Shown piece after piece: positions 8,623 through 19,547 of a stretch of 64,000 nt of DNA (the first letter of the stretch is position 1; the number at the start of each line of letters is the position of its first letter). The notes under the pieces were generated by a model. It had not been told where the DNA came from and made no database searches. It worked only from the letters and a program-made list of their open reading frames with translations. A program made the position numbers and the translations under genes. This stretch comes from Elizabethkingia argenteiflava (GTDB taxonomy: Bacteria > Bacteroidota > Bacteroidia > Flavobacteriales > Weeksellaceae): contig NZ_JAAABJ010000509.1 of NCBI RefSeq assembly GCF_009904105.1, positions 1 to 64,000 of the forward strand, read 5' to 3'.

Positions 8623-10950
8623 TTAAAATGGATAGCCTATGGCTATATTTAACACTAAATTATCTTTTCTCCAATTAACATTTCCCCAATGATTTTTATT
8701 CAAGGTCCATCTCTCTCCTCTTGGATAGTAAGGAACTCTTAAGGGCATTGCCAAATCCAATCTTAAGATTAAAATAGAAAAGTCCAAACGCAACCCCAGC
8801 CCAGCCCCTACCGCCATCTCACTTATAAAATCCTTTGAAAACTGCGCCCCCCTCCTTTGCACATCCTCATTGATCAGCCATATATTTCCGGCATCTACAA
8901 ACGCAGCTAAATTTAAAAATTTATAAAGATTTCGTCGGTATTCTGCACTCCATTCCAATTTAATATCTCCAGACTGATCAAAAAAGAACCCCTGTTGCTC
9001 TACACGCGGATCATAGCTCCCGGGTCCTAAAGTCCTGGCTCGAAAAGCTCGGATACTATTAGTACCTCCCACAAAAAATTGCCTAGAAAAAGGAATATTT
9101 TCTGAATTACCATAAGGATAAGCTACTCCCACTATGATACGAGAAGCTAAAGAACTTTTCTGAGAAAATTTATGATAAAACCTAAAATCGTTTTCTATTT
9201 TAGCATATTGACTGAAGGGAATCCCGAAGATTTCTTGCTGATATCCTTTTTCTGCATGAGCACCTGTTAACAAGCCCACCAAATTCCCAGCCAAATCGAC
9301 TGTTCCTTGGTAATACACTGTATTAGTGAGCGGAAACATCGTATTGGTATAGGTATACGTATAACTGGATCCAAAAATAAGTTGTTTTTCGACCACCCTT
9401 CTCAGATAAACATTTTTTTGAGCCAGCGAATCATATTTGTCCGTAATTTTATAAGGAGACACGAATGTTATGTTAACCAATTTTAAATCGTGCTCTTTTT
9501 TTATATTTTCTTTCCACACATAACCAAAAGACGTATTAAAATTATGAAGTGTATAGGAATCGGTACGGCTCTGAAACTCATAGCCAAGGTTAATATTGGT
9601 TCTGGGCATAAAGGCACTGGATGAGCGAATATGAAAAGGTGTGAGCATGCGTGGTATAGAGAGCTGAGTATTGATACCTGCACGGATAATATTATTGGCC
9701 GCTTTAGCTCCCCCCATTTGTACGTCGAAAGCACCATATAATGAGGTTTTAAATTGCTCAGCACCCCGCAAAAAGTTCCGGTGTATCCATTTTAGATTGA
9801 GTTCACTTCCTCCATAGTTTGCCGAATTGGTACGTCCTAATGCTTCCAAACTGAGCGATTGCAGCTCTCTAGGTGTCAATAAATAATAGGCATCAAATTT
9901 ATGCCGGAGTGAATCGGAAAGCACAAATTCATTTTTTATAAACTTAAACATCCCTAAATTGATAAGGCGGTTTAATGTTAGATTATGATCTGCTCTGTTG
10001 TACAAATCTCCAGTTTTAAAATATAAAGTTCTGTCGAAAATCTTAGGCTTAAGCCTATGCTCAGGGTCAATGATATAAACATCACCCTGAGCATAAGCTT
10101 TTAAAGAATCCGGATTCATGGGAATTTGATATTTGCCTTTTTTTAATCCCTGAAGATTATAGTCGGGTAAAACAATAACTTTATCTATACTAAATTGCTT
10201 TGTGGCCAGCTCTGGAGTATTGTCTTTAAGCTTTACGTTGAGCGCAATACGATGGTCTTTAACCGAAGTACTATCCGCCTGAACGATTATATTATCGGAG
10301 TGAAAATAATAAAATCCCCTTTCATTCATAGCATCTCCTATACGTTCGCGTTCGGCTTTAACCATATCTAAATCAAAAGCTTGCCCTTCTTTAAGCAAGC
10401 TTTTATCAGCCAGTTTATGCATTTCCTGACCTATAGCCGTAGTATCATCCTGAAATTTAACCTGACTTATAAAATATCTCATCCCTGGCTTTACGTTATA
10501 AACGATTTGGGCTTTTTTTTCTTTGGTATGGATTTCATGTGTAAGTTTTGCATGAAAGTAGCCCTTATTTTCAGCCTGATTTTGCATGAGGGATTTATTA
10601 AAATTATAATCCACATCTCCCAACAATACGGGTTTTTCTCCTAGCTTATACTTCAACCAGTAACGAAAACCTTTCTCTTTTTTAGGCTCTTTTGTGCTAT
10701 TATAAAAATATAATTTAGGGCGTAACCCCAATAAAGAAGTATTAGGTTTAGGGCTTAGCTTAGCTTGGAGTATCGACTGAAGTTCTTTTTTTTCTTTTTT
10801 AGAGGCTACATCGCTATCTATTTTAACACGAGCCCCAGTATAAAGCACCTCCCCCTCTTTTAAAAAGCGAGTATTACTACATGATAGCATCAAAAAAACT
10901 CCTAATAAAACAAATATATATTGAATATTTCTAGCAAAATTATTTGACAT
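8623..10950 (-). CDS. tamL: TamL: lipidated TamA-like outer-membrane protein
   Basis: 775 residues of the Omp85 superfamily. A lipoprotein signal ends in L-M-L-S-C (Cys24), so unlike proteobacterial TamA it is predicted to be lipidated. POTRA-like repeats occupy roughly 30-350. A C-terminal 16-strand-type barrel follows, with the Omp85 turn motif V-G-G-T-N-S-I-R-A-F-R, and the protein ends in G-Y-P-F. Lipidated TamA forms paired with TamB are known in Bacteroidota. tamB lies 31 bp upstream in the same operon, supporting a TamB-TamL envelope-spanning module for outer-membrane protein or lipid transport. A second homologue lies at 29565-32147. Confidence 0.88.
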   Translation of the reverse strand: MSNNFARNIQYIFVLLGVFLMLSCSNTRFLKEGEVLYTGARVKIDSDVASKKEKKELQSILQAKLSPKPNTSLLGLRPKLYFYNSTKEPKKEKGFRYWLKYKLGEKPVLLGDVDYNFNKSLMQNQAENKGYFHAKLTHEIHTKEKKAQIVYNVKPGMRYFISQVKFQDDTTAIGQEMHKLADKSLLKEGQAFDLDMVKAERERIGDAMNERGFYYFHSDNIIVQADSTSVKDHRIALNVKLKDNTPELATKQFSIDKVIVLPDYNLQGLKKGKYQIPMNPDSLKAYAQGDVYIIDPEHRLKPKIFDRTLYFKTGDLYNRADHNLTLNRLINLGMFKFIKNEFVLSDSLRHKFDAYYLLTPRELQSLSLEALGRTNSANYGGSELNLKWIHRNFLRGAEQFKTSLYGAFDVQMGGAKAANNIIRAGINTQLSIPRMLTPFHIRSSSAFMPRTNINLGYEFQSRTDSYTLHNFNTSFGYVWKENIKKEHDLKLVNITFVSPYKITDKYDSLAQKNVYLRRVVEKQLIFGSSYTYTYTNTMFPLTNTVYYQGTVDLAGNLVGLLTGAHAEKGYQQEIFGIPFSQYAKIENDFRFYHKFSQKSSLASRIIVGVAYPYGNSENIPFSRQFFVGGTNSIRAFRARTLGPGSYDPRVEQQGFFFDQSGDIKLEWSAEYRRNLYKFLNLAAFVDAGNIWLINEDVQRRGAQFSKDFISEMAVGAGLGLRLDFSILILRLDLAMPLRVPYYPRGERWTLNKNHWGNVNWRKDNLVLNIAIGYPF

Positions 10951-10981
10951 AATTAAATACTACTTATAGATTATTCTTATT

Positions 10982-13900
10982 TTACTTTTGCCTTTTATCT
11001 TTGGATTTTTGAAAGATTTCTTTAAACTCATCATAATCCAAAGTAATTACAAATCCTACTCCAGTTTCTATAATCTGTCCCTGAAGCGCCACCTGATACT
11101 CATTTTTACGATAAGCGCGTAAGGTATAGCGCCCATCTTTGGAAAGGCTGTAATCCACCGTGATATCTCCGGCAATATGGGTCATATTTTCATTCTTCCG
11201 AGCATTTCCCTCCAATCCGAAATTACTCCCTACAGAAACTTTCAACCGATCATTCAACAATTTTTTGTTAATATCTACATTTAAATCAGTTCTGGTATTT
11301 TTCTGCCCACTGGAATAATCTTCAGAGGATTCAAGATTGAAATTTAAATTTACACCTTTAATCAGATCAGCGGCAAAACTATTGAGCTGCTGCGAAAGAA
11401 TTTTACTCACACTTTGTCTGGCCATTGTTCCGGCAGAAACACCAGCACTACTTTGAAAGGGTGTTTCCCCTATAAAACGATTGAGTAATAACAATGCAAA
11501 AACCTGTTTATTCATATCGGATGCATCATTCCGAAGCTGAGTAAGTTTGGTATTGATATCAGACATTACTTCTGAAGATACCTTATTATTATTTTTGTCT
11601 GTAGTGATATCAAAGGAAATCTCGGGTTTTAAAAGTTCTCCTTTCATTTTAAGTAACGTATTAAAGGGTATCTGCTGTTTATAAGTGTTGACCTGAGAAG
11701 CTGATTTTCCACTTAACTGTTGCTCTACAAGATCCAATGGTGAGGCTTCAGTTTTATAAATAGCCGTAATCGCCATGTTACCCATGGTAGGTTCACCTGT
11801 CCAGGTAATACGACTCCCTTTCTGAATAGCAAACTGGCGTTTCAACATACTTAGAGAGAGCTCATATGTTCCCTTATTTACCTCATAAACACCTACCAAC
11901 GTTACCTTACCAGAAGGGGATATCCCACCTGTTAACTCCGCTTCGCCCTGAAGTTTTAGCAGATCTCCACTTCCCTTATCAATAAGGATGGACATGATGG
12001 CATCTTTATGAGTTTCGATATTAACATGCACATCCATACCTTTAACACGACCTTGCACCTGCAAAGAATCTTCCTTAACACTTTTATGGAGTTTCTCCTG
12101 CTCTGGGTCTACAAATTCTACAATTCCCTCTCTCTCCTGTAAGGAAGATGAGGATTGGGGTAAAACAAAAGTAAAATCAGTACTTTTAGCCACCGCTAAC
12201 TTTCCGTCTACTACAGGCAAATCCAAATCCCCCCGAATGCGTAATTCGGCATCAATACCCAAAACACCATATATCATAGCGTCTTTGGATTTTTTGGAAT
12301 TCACCACTTTAAAATCTTTTGCCTTTATATTGAGATTAAAAGCATAATCCCGATAGTCGGAAGTGAGTACTTCGCCTTTTAAAATAAGAGCGTTCCCCTC
12401 TTTATCATGAATTTTAAATTGGTCAAAGACTATTCCTCGTTTGGTAAAAATCACCTCATCATTAATATTTCTAAAATCGCTTCCAGTTTTTTCTATGGCT
12501 AAACCTGCTTGATTGAATTTTATTTTCCCTAAAATTACAGGCCTATCGGTGGTCCCCTCAATCTTAAGATCTCCAGATATACCACCTTCAGTGTGATGAA
12601 TAGCCTTTCCAGAGAATGCTTCGAGACTCTTCATCTGTAATTTCTGAATCTCCATGTCCAAGTCAAAAATCCCCGATGAAATGTAATAGTTTCCGGACAT
12701 TCTTACATTATTTTGGTTTCCGGAAAGCACTATATCAGGCGTTAAAACATTGGATGAAGCTTGGGCTACTTTCATATTTACGTTACCAATAGGATGTCCA
12801 TATACGTCTAAATCTGTAATTCTAAGATTCGAAGTAAAGGATGGCTTACGGGTTAAGTTCCTCAGCTCTATTACACCATTGATGGAGCCTTTAGCTAGCA
12901 GGGAATCCTTTCTGAAAATTTCGGTAAAGGTTTGTATTTTAAAATCTTTTAGTGACATATTTAATGAGTGATCAGCTGCACTTTTATCGGAAGAGAGCAG
13001 AAGTTCGCTCCCCGCGTGGGATAATTTAAAGTTACTTGCTAAAATTGCCTTACGACTAATTTCAATTTTATTATGGGGGGTTACCATCCAATTCTTATAA
13101 TCCAATTTCAGCCCATCAGGATCTACTGAAATACTGGTTACATCCCCTAGGGATGTAATACTTCCAGCTAGTAAATACTGAACCCTATCTTGTTCATCCT
13201 GGGTAGTAATATGATAATGAATGATATTATGACCGATATCCCCCGTAAGCTTCACCTTGCGCAAAGCTATGCCAGAGCTTTCTAGAGATGCCAAATCGAG
13301 CTGATATTGCAATACACGATTGGGATTGGTAATATTGAGGCTTACACTCTCTATAGTATGCTCACCATACACCAGCCTGGGCACATGAGCTTTAACTTCG
13401 ATTTGCTGCAGATCTGCACTATAGCTACCATTCAACATTATAGTTTCAAAATGCTTTAAATCGGGTACAAATTTCCTAATCAGCTCATCGTCTTTAATTT
13501 GGGCCGTAAACCTAAAATGTTGTCCGGATTCTATTGTGGATACTTTATGAAGAGGTTTTTGAATCTGATAATAATGATTTATCGTTTGCTGTAGCGACTC
13601 AAGGATCTGAGTCATCTTATATTGCCCCTCCACCTCAGCGTCCAATATCTGGGAGCGAAGCTTAAGCTGATTATAATTAGAAGTAGAAGTCGCCTCTAAA
13701 TTAAACCTGTCTATAGACACCTCCCCTCTCCTATCTGCAAGGGAAAAATGCTGAAGCCCCAAATATCCGTTGAGATGCTTAGGATTTAAATTACTAAATG
13801 AAGCGTCTATATTTCCCTTAATAGACATAGGAGTTTCATAAAATCCCAGTTTATGCAAATCCAATTTGGCTATGCTCCCTCCAAGTTTTATAGTAGGGTT

Positions 13901-15970
13901 CTTTTCGTTATAGGTACCCGAAGCCGTTAATTGGAAGTGGGCATTGGGATCTTTTGATTGTAAAACTGTATGGTAATGGGATTTATTAAGCTCTCCTTTT
14001 ATATTCATGCCCTTGTAGACATAGCCTTTATAAGTAACCGCGCTCATATTACCTTTTACCTCTGCTCTGGCTCTTTTAACATCAAACCCCTCTCCTATTA
14101 TTGAGATGTCCCCATTAATCGTTCCGACCTCTTTATTGTTAATTATTTTCCCCACTTGTAGATGATCTAAATTAGTCTGGATATGGTAGACTTCATGATT
14201 CTTGCGGTGCATATCGATTTGTGCTGTAATATTAGCTTTCCCTAATGTGGAAACCAGCCTGAAATGCGTGTTTAATCTTTTGGTGTTTCCCTGGGCATGA
14301 CCTTTCAAATTAAAATGCGAAGGCAATGAAATACCTGAAGGTAGGGTTTTAGGAGGCACTAACTTAAGGAGCGTATTCGCTGAGCCAGCAATTTCACCCA
14401 TATTCAAATCGTAATATAGCTGCTGGGGATTCATTATATTTTTAATCCTGCCCGAAGCTAAAATTTTTAGTTGATCTAAGCCTGAAAGTTTTAAATTCCG
14501 AATCACTAAATCGTTAACATGGCCCTTAACCATCGCATTAACATTTAATATCGCCTTGGGATATTGATTAAATGGAGGTTTATTTCTTAAAGTAGGCACC
14601 AAATTTAAGAGATCTGCAAATCCAATTTTAGTATGCTGAAAATTAGCTGAAAGATTTATACCTCCCGGATTGGCACTCAACTGCTCAATAGAATTATAGG
14701 ATATGGCCATTTCATTTTGCAATACTGTTTGAGGGGTTTGTAAATATAAGTTTCTTAAATGGGCTTCCTTGCTCCCATATGCGAAATCGGTTTTTAATTT
14801 CTGTATATTAAGGCCACGCTTTTCTTTAATTTCTGCCGATTTTATACAACCTGATATCTCTTGATTTTCTAGTGCGAAATCCTGTAAATCTATATTTAAT
14901 TTAGAAAAATTGAGATGATTAAAATCCATTCCCTCACGGGCAAAAGGCGCTCCCATATTATGGTAAGCGAGTTTTACATCCTCAAGTACAAATTTTCCTA
15001 ACAACAATCCCAGAGCTTTTGGCTGTTCAAAAGATTTTGTACTTGTCTTTTGGTTTTTAGGGGCAGCAGCAGGTATGGTCAGGCTCAGTCCCATATCAGC
15101 ACCCGACAAAAAGACTCTATCTATATCATAAAGGTTCTGCTGCAAGTCGATTTTATTGACTTTGGTATGTAATTCCTTCAATATAATTCTGGCAGCTGTA
15201 TTGGTATGGTTATCCTTATAATCAATATCAAAATGCGTAAGATTAAGTGTATTAATACCGAGGTTTAAAGGATGTTTTTCGTTAAGAGAATCAACTTTAG
15301 GAGCTACTTTTCGCACAATATCTTCTACCACCTCTCGTTTGACTCTGAGCTTTAATCCATCGAGGTTAATATCGTGAACGGCGTAAGTATTTTTATCTAA
15401 ATCAAAAGTCTTTACCTCGGTATCAAAAGAGTTGAAATACACTTTAAGATTATTGCCCGCTTGTTGATCGTTAAAAGTAAGCGCTATATCTTTTAGTTTT
15501 ATTTTGTTTAGAGAGATGGAAAAGTTTGGAGCAGATTTTTCTTCTTTTTTGTCTTCTGTAGCAAAAGCTTGAATGATATAATCAAAATTAAATTTCCCAT
15601 CCGCTTTTTTAAGTACATTAGCCTGCACCGATTCTAGCTCTAACTTATGAACAATAGCTTTAGAATGTATAAGTGCCCACATGTCTAGCCCCACTTCCAA
15701 TTTTCCTACCGACAAAAGCCTAGCTCCTGTTCTATCTTGCATATCAAGATTTTCCACGATCAAACTATTGGGAAAGCCTACATATACCCTCTGGAGGCTC
15801 ACTTTTGTTTTTATTTTTTTTTCAAGATAGACAATGGCTTTATCCTTAATAAAATTCTGAACAAGAGGGAGTCTTAAAATAAATATAAGTAAACACAACC
15901 CTATCCCTATAGTGATTAAGGTAATGATAATGAGCCTTAAGAATTTTATATTTTTTATTTGAAACTTCAA
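10982..15970 (-). CDS. tamB: TamB-family translocation/assembly module protein
   Basis: This 1662-residue protein has an N-terminal membrane anchor (about 12-32, L-I-I-I-T-L-I-T-I-G-I-G). A very long beta-rich body follows, and then a TamB C-terminal domain (DUF490-like, about the last 350 residues: T-W-T-G-E-P-T-M-G-N-M, F-A-L-L-L-L-N-R-F-I-G and Y-S-L-S-K-D-G-R-Y). TamB belongs to the AsmA-like bridge proteins that form periplasm-spanning grooves. It is the first gene of tamB-tamL-yihY, which implies stoichiometric production with TamL. A TATATTTG box lies about 20 bp upstream. It is intact and of ordinary length for Bacteroidota. Confidence 0.9.
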   Translation of the reverse strand: MKFQIKNIKFLRLIIITLITIGIGLCLLIFILRLPLVQNFIKDKAIVYLEKKIKTKVSLQRVYVGFPNSLIVENLDMQDRTGARLLSVGKLEVGLDMWALIHSKAIVHKLELESVQANVLKKADGKFNFDYIIQAFATEDKKEEKSAPNFSISLNKIKLKDIALTFNDQQAGNNLKVYFNSFDTEVKTFDLDKNTYAVHDINLDGLKLRVKREVVEDIVRKVAPKVDSLNEKHPLNLGINTLNLTHFDIDYKDNHTNTAARIILKELHTKVNKIDLQQNLYDIDRVFLSGADMGLSLTIPAAAPKNQKTSTKSFEQPKALGLLLGKFVLEDVKLAYHNMGAPFAREGMDFNHLNFSKLNIDLQDFALENQEISGCIKSAEIKEKRGLNIQKLKTDFAYGSKEAHLRNLYLQTPQTVLQNEMAISYNSIEQLSANPGGINLSANFQHTKIGFADLLNLVPTLRNKPPFNQYPKAILNVNAMVKGHVNDLVIRNLKLSGLDQLKILASGRIKNIMNPQQLYYDLNMGEIAGSANTLLKLVPPKTLPSGISLPSHFNLKGHAQGNTKRLNTHFRLVSTLGKANITAQIDMHRKNHEVYHIQTNLDHLQVGKIINNKEVGTINGDISIIGEGFDVKRARAEVKGNMSAVTYKGYVYKGMNIKGELNKSHYHTVLQSKDPNAHFQLTASGTYNEKNPTIKLGGSIAKLDLHKLGFYETPMSIKGNIDASFSNLNPKHLNGYLGLQHFSLADRRGEVSIDRFNLEATSTSNYNQLKLRSQILDAEVEGQYKMTQILESLQQTINHYYQIQKPLHKVSTIESGQHFRFTAQIKDDELIRKFVPDLKHFETIMLNGSYSADLQQIEVKAHVPRLVYGEHTIESVSLNITNPNRVLQYQLDLASLESSGIALRKVKLTGDIGHNIIHYHITTQDEQDRVQYLLAGSITSLGDVTSISVDPDGLKLDYKNWMVTPHNKIEISRKAILASNFKLSHAGSELLLSSDKSAADHSLNMSLKDFKIQTFTEIFRKDSLLAKGSINGVIELRNLTRKPSFTSNLRITDLDVYGHPIGNVNMKVAQASSNVLTPDIVLSGNQNNVRMSGNYYISSGIFDLDMEIQKLQMKSLEAFSGKAIHHTEGGISGDLKIEGTTDRPVILGKIKFNQAGLAIEKTGSDFRNINDEVIFTKRGIVFDQFKIHDKEGNALILKGEVLTSDYRDYAFNLNIKAKDFKVVNSKKSKDAMIYGVLGIDAELRIRGDLDLPVVDGKLAVAKSTDFTFVLPQSSSSLQEREGIVEFVDPEQEKLHKSVKEDSLQVQGRVKGMDVHVNIETHKDAIMSILIDKGSGDLLKLQGEAELTGGISPSGKVTLVGVYEVNKGTYELSLSMLKRQFAIQKGSRITWTGEPTMGNMAITAIYKTEASPLDLVEQQLSGKSASQVNTYKQQIPFNTLLKMKGELLKPEISFDITTDKNNNKVSSEVMSDINTKLTQLRNDASDMNKQVFALLLLNRFIGETPFQSSAGVSAGTMARQSVSKILSQQLNSFAADLIKGVNLNFNLESSEDYSSGQKNTRTDLNVDINKKLLNDRLKVSVGSNFGLEGNARKNENMTHIAGDITVDYSLSKDGRYTLRAYRKNEYQVALQGQIIETGVGFVITLDYDEFKEIFQKSKDKRQK

Positions 15971-15988
15971 CTCTTCCTAGTTTACTCA

Positions 15989-15996
15989 CAAATATA
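15989..15996 (-). promoter_or_regulatory. putative -7 box of the tamB-tamL-yihY operon
   Basis: On the minus strand this reads TATATTTG, an exact TAnnTTTG match, 18 bp upstream of the tamB start. The -33 element is not evident. Confidence 0.35.
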
Positions 15997-16127
15997 GGGA
16001 AGATATGGAAAGAAAGGCTATTCTTTCTACCTTCCTTTATACGTCTGGTTCATAAATGACGCAATTATGAATATTTTATATTGTATAACAGACATTTATT
16101 CAATATAAAATACTGTTTTACACATAA

Positions 16128-16163
16128 GAAAGGCTGTCTCAAAAATATAGAGAACAGCCTTTC
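16128..16163 (-). terminator. hairpin terminator after sdhB
   Basis: A perfect 10-bp stem (GAAAGGCTGT with ACAGCCTTTC) encloses an AT-rich loop with extra CTC/GAG pairing. It lies about 20 bp downstream of the sdhB stop in the direction of transcription. The T tract on the minus strand is only moderate. Confidence 0.65.
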
Positions 16164-16185
16164 CTCATGTATAACCTTTATTTTT

Positions 16186-16935
16186 TTAGCTCTTTTTAAA
16201 GAATAAAGCCCTAGCATACTCATAGTTCATTCGAGCAATATTAAGAACGGATACTCCCTGCGGACATTCCACTTGGCAAGCTTCGGTATTGGAACAATGA
16301 CCGAAGTTTTCCCTATCCATTTGTTGTACCATGTGAAGAACCCTTTCTTTTCTCTCTTCTTTACCTTGGGGAAGTAAGGCCATATGCGAAATTTTTGCAG
16401 CAGTAAAGAGCGCTGCGCTTCCATTTTTGCAAGTGGCCACACAAGCTCCACAACCTATACACGAAGCCGCGTCAAATGCTTCCTCGGCCTGATTATGGGT
16501 TATGGGAAGGGACCTGGCATCGGGAGCCTGACCTGTATTAATGGATATAAAACCTCCCGAAGCGATCACTCTATCTAAAGCTGTACGATCTACTTTTAAG
16601 TCTTTCTTTATAGGAAAAGCCTCCGCGCGATAAGGCTCTATCGTCAGGGTATCACCGTCTGTAAATGATCTTAAATGCAACTGACAAGTGGTCGTGTTTT
16701 TTAAAGGACCATGGGCTATTCCATTAATCATCATCCCACATTGCCCACAAATTCCCTCTCTACAATCGTGATCAAATTCTACCGGCTCTTTTCCTTCTAA
16801 AATGAGTTTTTCATTTAAGATATCGAGCATTTCCAGAAACGACATATCGGGATTAAGTTGATCAAGGGTATAATCTTGTAACTTCCCAGAGGAAGAGCTG
16901 TCTTTCTGTCTCCAGATTTTAAGATATAATTGCAT
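16186..16935 (-). CDS. sdhB: succinate dehydrogenase / fumarate reductase iron-sulfur subunit
   Basis: 249 residues carrying three Fe-S clusters that pass electrons from SdhA flavin to quinone. The [2Fe-2S] motif is C58-x4-C63-G-Q-C66 with a fourth Cys in T-T-T-C-Q-L. The [4Fe-4S]/[3Fe-4S] motifs are C-I-G-C-G-A-C-V-A-T-C and the C-S-N-T-E-A-C-Q-V-E-C-P region. It lies on the cytoplasmic face. The gene order C-A-B and the single anchor subunit indicate a type-B (menaquinone) enzyme. It is last in the porin-transporter-sdhCAB run, 19 bp after sdhA, with a terminator behind it. Confidence 0.94.
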   Translation of the reverse strand: MQLYLKIWRQKDSSSSGKLQDYTLDQLNPDMSFLEMLDILNEKLILEGKEPVEFDHDCREGICGQCGMMINGIAHGPLKNTTTCQLHLRSFTDGDTLTIEPYRAEAFPIKKDLKVDRTALDRVIASGGFISINTGQAPDARSLPITHNQAEEAFDAASCIGCGACVATCKNGSAALFTAAKISHMALLPQGKEERKERVLHMVQQMDRENFGHCSNTEACQVECPQGVSVLNIARMNYEYARALFFKKS

Positions 16936-16954
16936 AGCGTTTATAAGATTAAGA

Positions 16955-18871
16955 TTATTTGTAACTCCTTAAAATAGGCTGTATTTCTTCAAAGTTTAAG
17001 GTTTCTTTTATAAACTCCGGAACTTGGTTTTCGCCTGTCCATTTCCAAACAGATATAAACTGAAAATCAGCATCATTTCGCATAGCTTCACCCTCTGGAG
17101 TCTGGTATTCCTCTCGAAAATGAGCGCCACAAGATTCCCGACGCGTCAGAGCGTCGTAACACATTAGAGTTCCTATTTCAAAATAATCGGCAAGCCTGCC
17201 TGCTTTTTCTAACTCCGCATTCATTTGTTCTCCGGTTCCAGGAATCCTTACATTTTTATAAAACGAGGCCTTCAGTTTGCTGATTTCTCCAATTGCATAT
17301 TTCAATCCGCTTTCATTTCTGGCCAACCCACAGTAGTCGTACAATAACTTTCCTAAAGTTTTATGGTAATAATCCACCGTCTTATGTCCTTTTATATCTA
17401 AAAGTCTTTGTATTTGAGCCTTCACTGCTGCCTCCGCCTTTTCAAAAGCTAAATGCTGGACTGATATTTTTCCGGTGTGTATTTCTTCAGAAAGATAATT
17501 GGCCAGGGTATATGGCGCTATAAAATATCCGTCCACGGAGGCTTGAAGTAACGAATTAGCACCCAATCTATTAGCACCATGGTCTGCAAAATTAGCTTCT
17601 CCCAAAGCAAAGAGCCCCTTAAGCGTAGTCATCAACTCATAGTCAACCCACAAGCCACCCATAGAAAAATGGGCAGAAGGCGAAATCATCATCGGTTCCT
17701 TATAAGCATTATATCCCGTTATTTTAAGATACATGTCGAATAAGTTACCGTATTTTTCTTTTATTTTCTGCTGCCCCTGTTCCCCTATAGCTTTAGAAAA
17801 ATCAAGATATACTGCATTTTTCAATGGACCTATACCAAATCCCGCATCAATTCTTTCCTTTGCAGCTCTAGACGATATATCCCTGGGCGCTAAATTTCCA
17901 AATGCAGGATATTTGCGCTCCAAATAGTAATCTCTTTCTTCTTCTGGTATATCGTTGGGCTTACGTATATCGCCTTTTTTCAGGGGAACCCATATACGCC
18001 CATCATTCCTTAGCGATTCCGACATAAGCGTGAGTTTCGACTGATAATCACCAGACTGCGGTAAAGAGGTCGGATGAATTTGAATCCAGCTGGGAGAGGC
18101 CATCATAGCACCTTTTTTATGAGCCCTCCAGATAGCCGATCCATTACAGCCCATTGCCAATGTAGAGAGGTAATAAATCTTCCCATAACCTCCGGTAGCC
18201 AACACCACTGCATGAGCGGCATGACGTTCAATAGCTCCGGTATCCAAATTACGAACGATAATCCCTCGCGCTTTCCCCTCTATTACTACCAGATCTAGCA
18301 TTTCGTGTCGCGAAAACAGACTTACAGTCTTCTTACCTACCTGGCGCATTAAAGCCTGGTAAGCTCCTAGTAATAATTGCTGTCCTGTTTGTCCTCGGGA
18401 ATAAAAAGTCCTGCTTACCTGCACACCACCAAAGGAACGATTGTCCAAGTATCCCCCATATTCACGGCCAAAAGGCACCCCTTGAGCCACCGCCTGATCT
18501 ATGAGACTAAGAGAACATTCTGCCAATCGGTATACATTGGCTTCCCTCGCTCTAAAATCACCCCCTTTCAGTGTATCTACAAACATACGATAGACACTGT
18601 CTCCATCATTTTTATAATTTTTAGCTGCATTTACACCTCCTTGTGCTGCTACAGAGTGGGCACGGCGAGGGCTATCCTGAAAACAAAATGCTTTTACATT
18701 GTAGCCCATTTCTCCCAGAGAAGCCGCTATTGAGCTCCCTGCTAAACCTGTACCCACTACAATAACATCTAATTTCTTTCTATTGGCAGGATTTACCAAT
18801 TTGGCCGTTTTTTTATAGTTATTCCATTTTTCTTGTAAGGGGCCTTCTGGAATTTTAGAATTTAAAATCAT
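16955..18871 (-). CDS. sdhA: succinate dehydrogenase flavoprotein subunit
   Basis: The 638-residue catalytic subunit interconverts succinate and fumarate with covalently bound FAD. It shows the dinucleotide fold [20 protein letters not shown] at the FAD-linked His region, and the substrate-binding I-H-P-T-S-L. The C-terminal helical domain contains [12 protein letters not shown]. This length and the C-A-B order fit the epsilonproteobacterial/Bacteroidota type-B enzymes that use menaquinone. It begins 6 bp after sdhC. Confidence 0.95.
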   Translation of the reverse strand: MILNSKIPEGPLQEKWNNYKKTAKLVNPANRKKLDVIVVGTGLAGSSIAASLGEMGYNVKAFCFQDSPRRAHSVAAQGGVNAAKNYKNDGDSVYRMFVDTLKGGDFRAREANVYRLAECSLSLIDQAVAQGVPFGREYGGYLDNRSFGGVQVSRTFYSRGQTGQQLLLGAYQALMRQVGKKTVSLFSRHEMLDLVVIEGKARGIIVRNLDTGAIERHAAHAVVLATGGYGKIYYLSTLAMGCNGSAIWRAHKKGAMMASPSWIQIHPTSLPQSGDYQSKLTLMSESLRNDGRIWVPLKKGDIRKPNDIPEEERDYYLERKYPAFGNLAPRDISSRAAKERIDAGFGIGPLKNAVYLDFSKAIGEQGQQKIKEKYGNLFDMYLKITGYNAYKEPMMISPSAHFSMGGLWVDYELMTTLKGLFALGEANFADHGANRLGANSLLQASVDGYFIAPYTLANYLSEEIHTGKISVQHLAFEKAEAAVKAQIQRLLDIKGHKTVDYYHKTLGKLLYDYCGLARNESGLKYAIGEISKLKASFYKNVRIPGTGEQMNAELEKAGRLADYFEIGTLMCYDALTRRESCGAHFREEYQTPEGEAMRNDADFQFISVWKWTGENQVPEFIKETLNFEEIQPILRSYK

Positions 18872-18877
18872 TCCTTT

Positions 18878-19534
18878 TTAATTAAGCTTGTAAAATAAGT
18901 ATATAGGCATTAAAGCAAAGCCAGAACTGATGATGATGGAGTAAGAAATCCCGGCTACTTTAAACCATTTTACATATTTAGGATGAAACAACCCCAATGT
19001 TCTTACGGCACTATGTACACCATGAATAAGATGGTAACATAAGATCACCATAGAGAATACATAGATCACTACATACCACCACTCTTTAAAAACGGTAACC
19101 ACTAATAGATAAAGATCTTTATTTCCGGATTTATCCAAGGGAAGGCTACCGAACTTATACACATACCAGAAATTCTGGAAATGTATCACTAAAAATATTA
19201 GAATAAATGCTCCCAATGCTCCCATATTTCGGGAATACCATTTACTTGATCTATCTCTTCCATCTGTCTGGTATTTTCCTCCGGCTTTTCTATTTTTAAG
19301 TGTAATTACCAAACCATCTATCGCATGTAAAAGAATACTGATGTACAACACCAATGAAACCATTTTTATTACAATATTTCCAGACAAAAAATGCGAGTAA
19401 GCATTAAACTGTAAATGTCCCTGCTCCTGAGGAAGGAATAGTTGTAGATTTCCCAGGAAATGAATGAGTAGAAAAAAACTTAGAAAGAGCCCTGTAAGGC
19501 ACATCAGAATTTTTCTTGAAAGCGTTGTTAACAT
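18878..19534 (-). CDS. sdhC: succinate dehydrogenase cytochrome b subunit (type B, single anchor)
   Basis: 218 residues with five membrane helices and haem-ligand histidines in suitable places (H-F-L-G-N, L-L-H-A-I-D-G-L, V-I-H-F-Q, H-L-I-H-G-V-H-S). One anchor carrying two haems is typical of type-B succinate:quinone oxidoreductases, which work with menaquinone and have no SdhD. It follows the DASS transporter gene by 13 bp, so transport and oxidation appear co-transcribed. Confidence 0.92.
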   Translation of the reverse strand: MLTTLSRKILMCLTGLFLSFFLLIHFLGNLQLFLPQEQGHLQFNAYSHFLSGNIVIKMVSLVLYISILLHAIDGLVITLKNRKAGGKYQTDGRDRSSKWYSRNMGALGAFILIFLVIHFQNFWYVYKFGSLPLDKSGNKDLYLLVVTVFKEWWYVVIYVFSMVILCYHLIHGVHSAVRTLGLFHPKYVKWFKVAGISYSIIISSGFALMPIYLFYKLN

Positions 19535-19547
19535 GATTATATATTGA

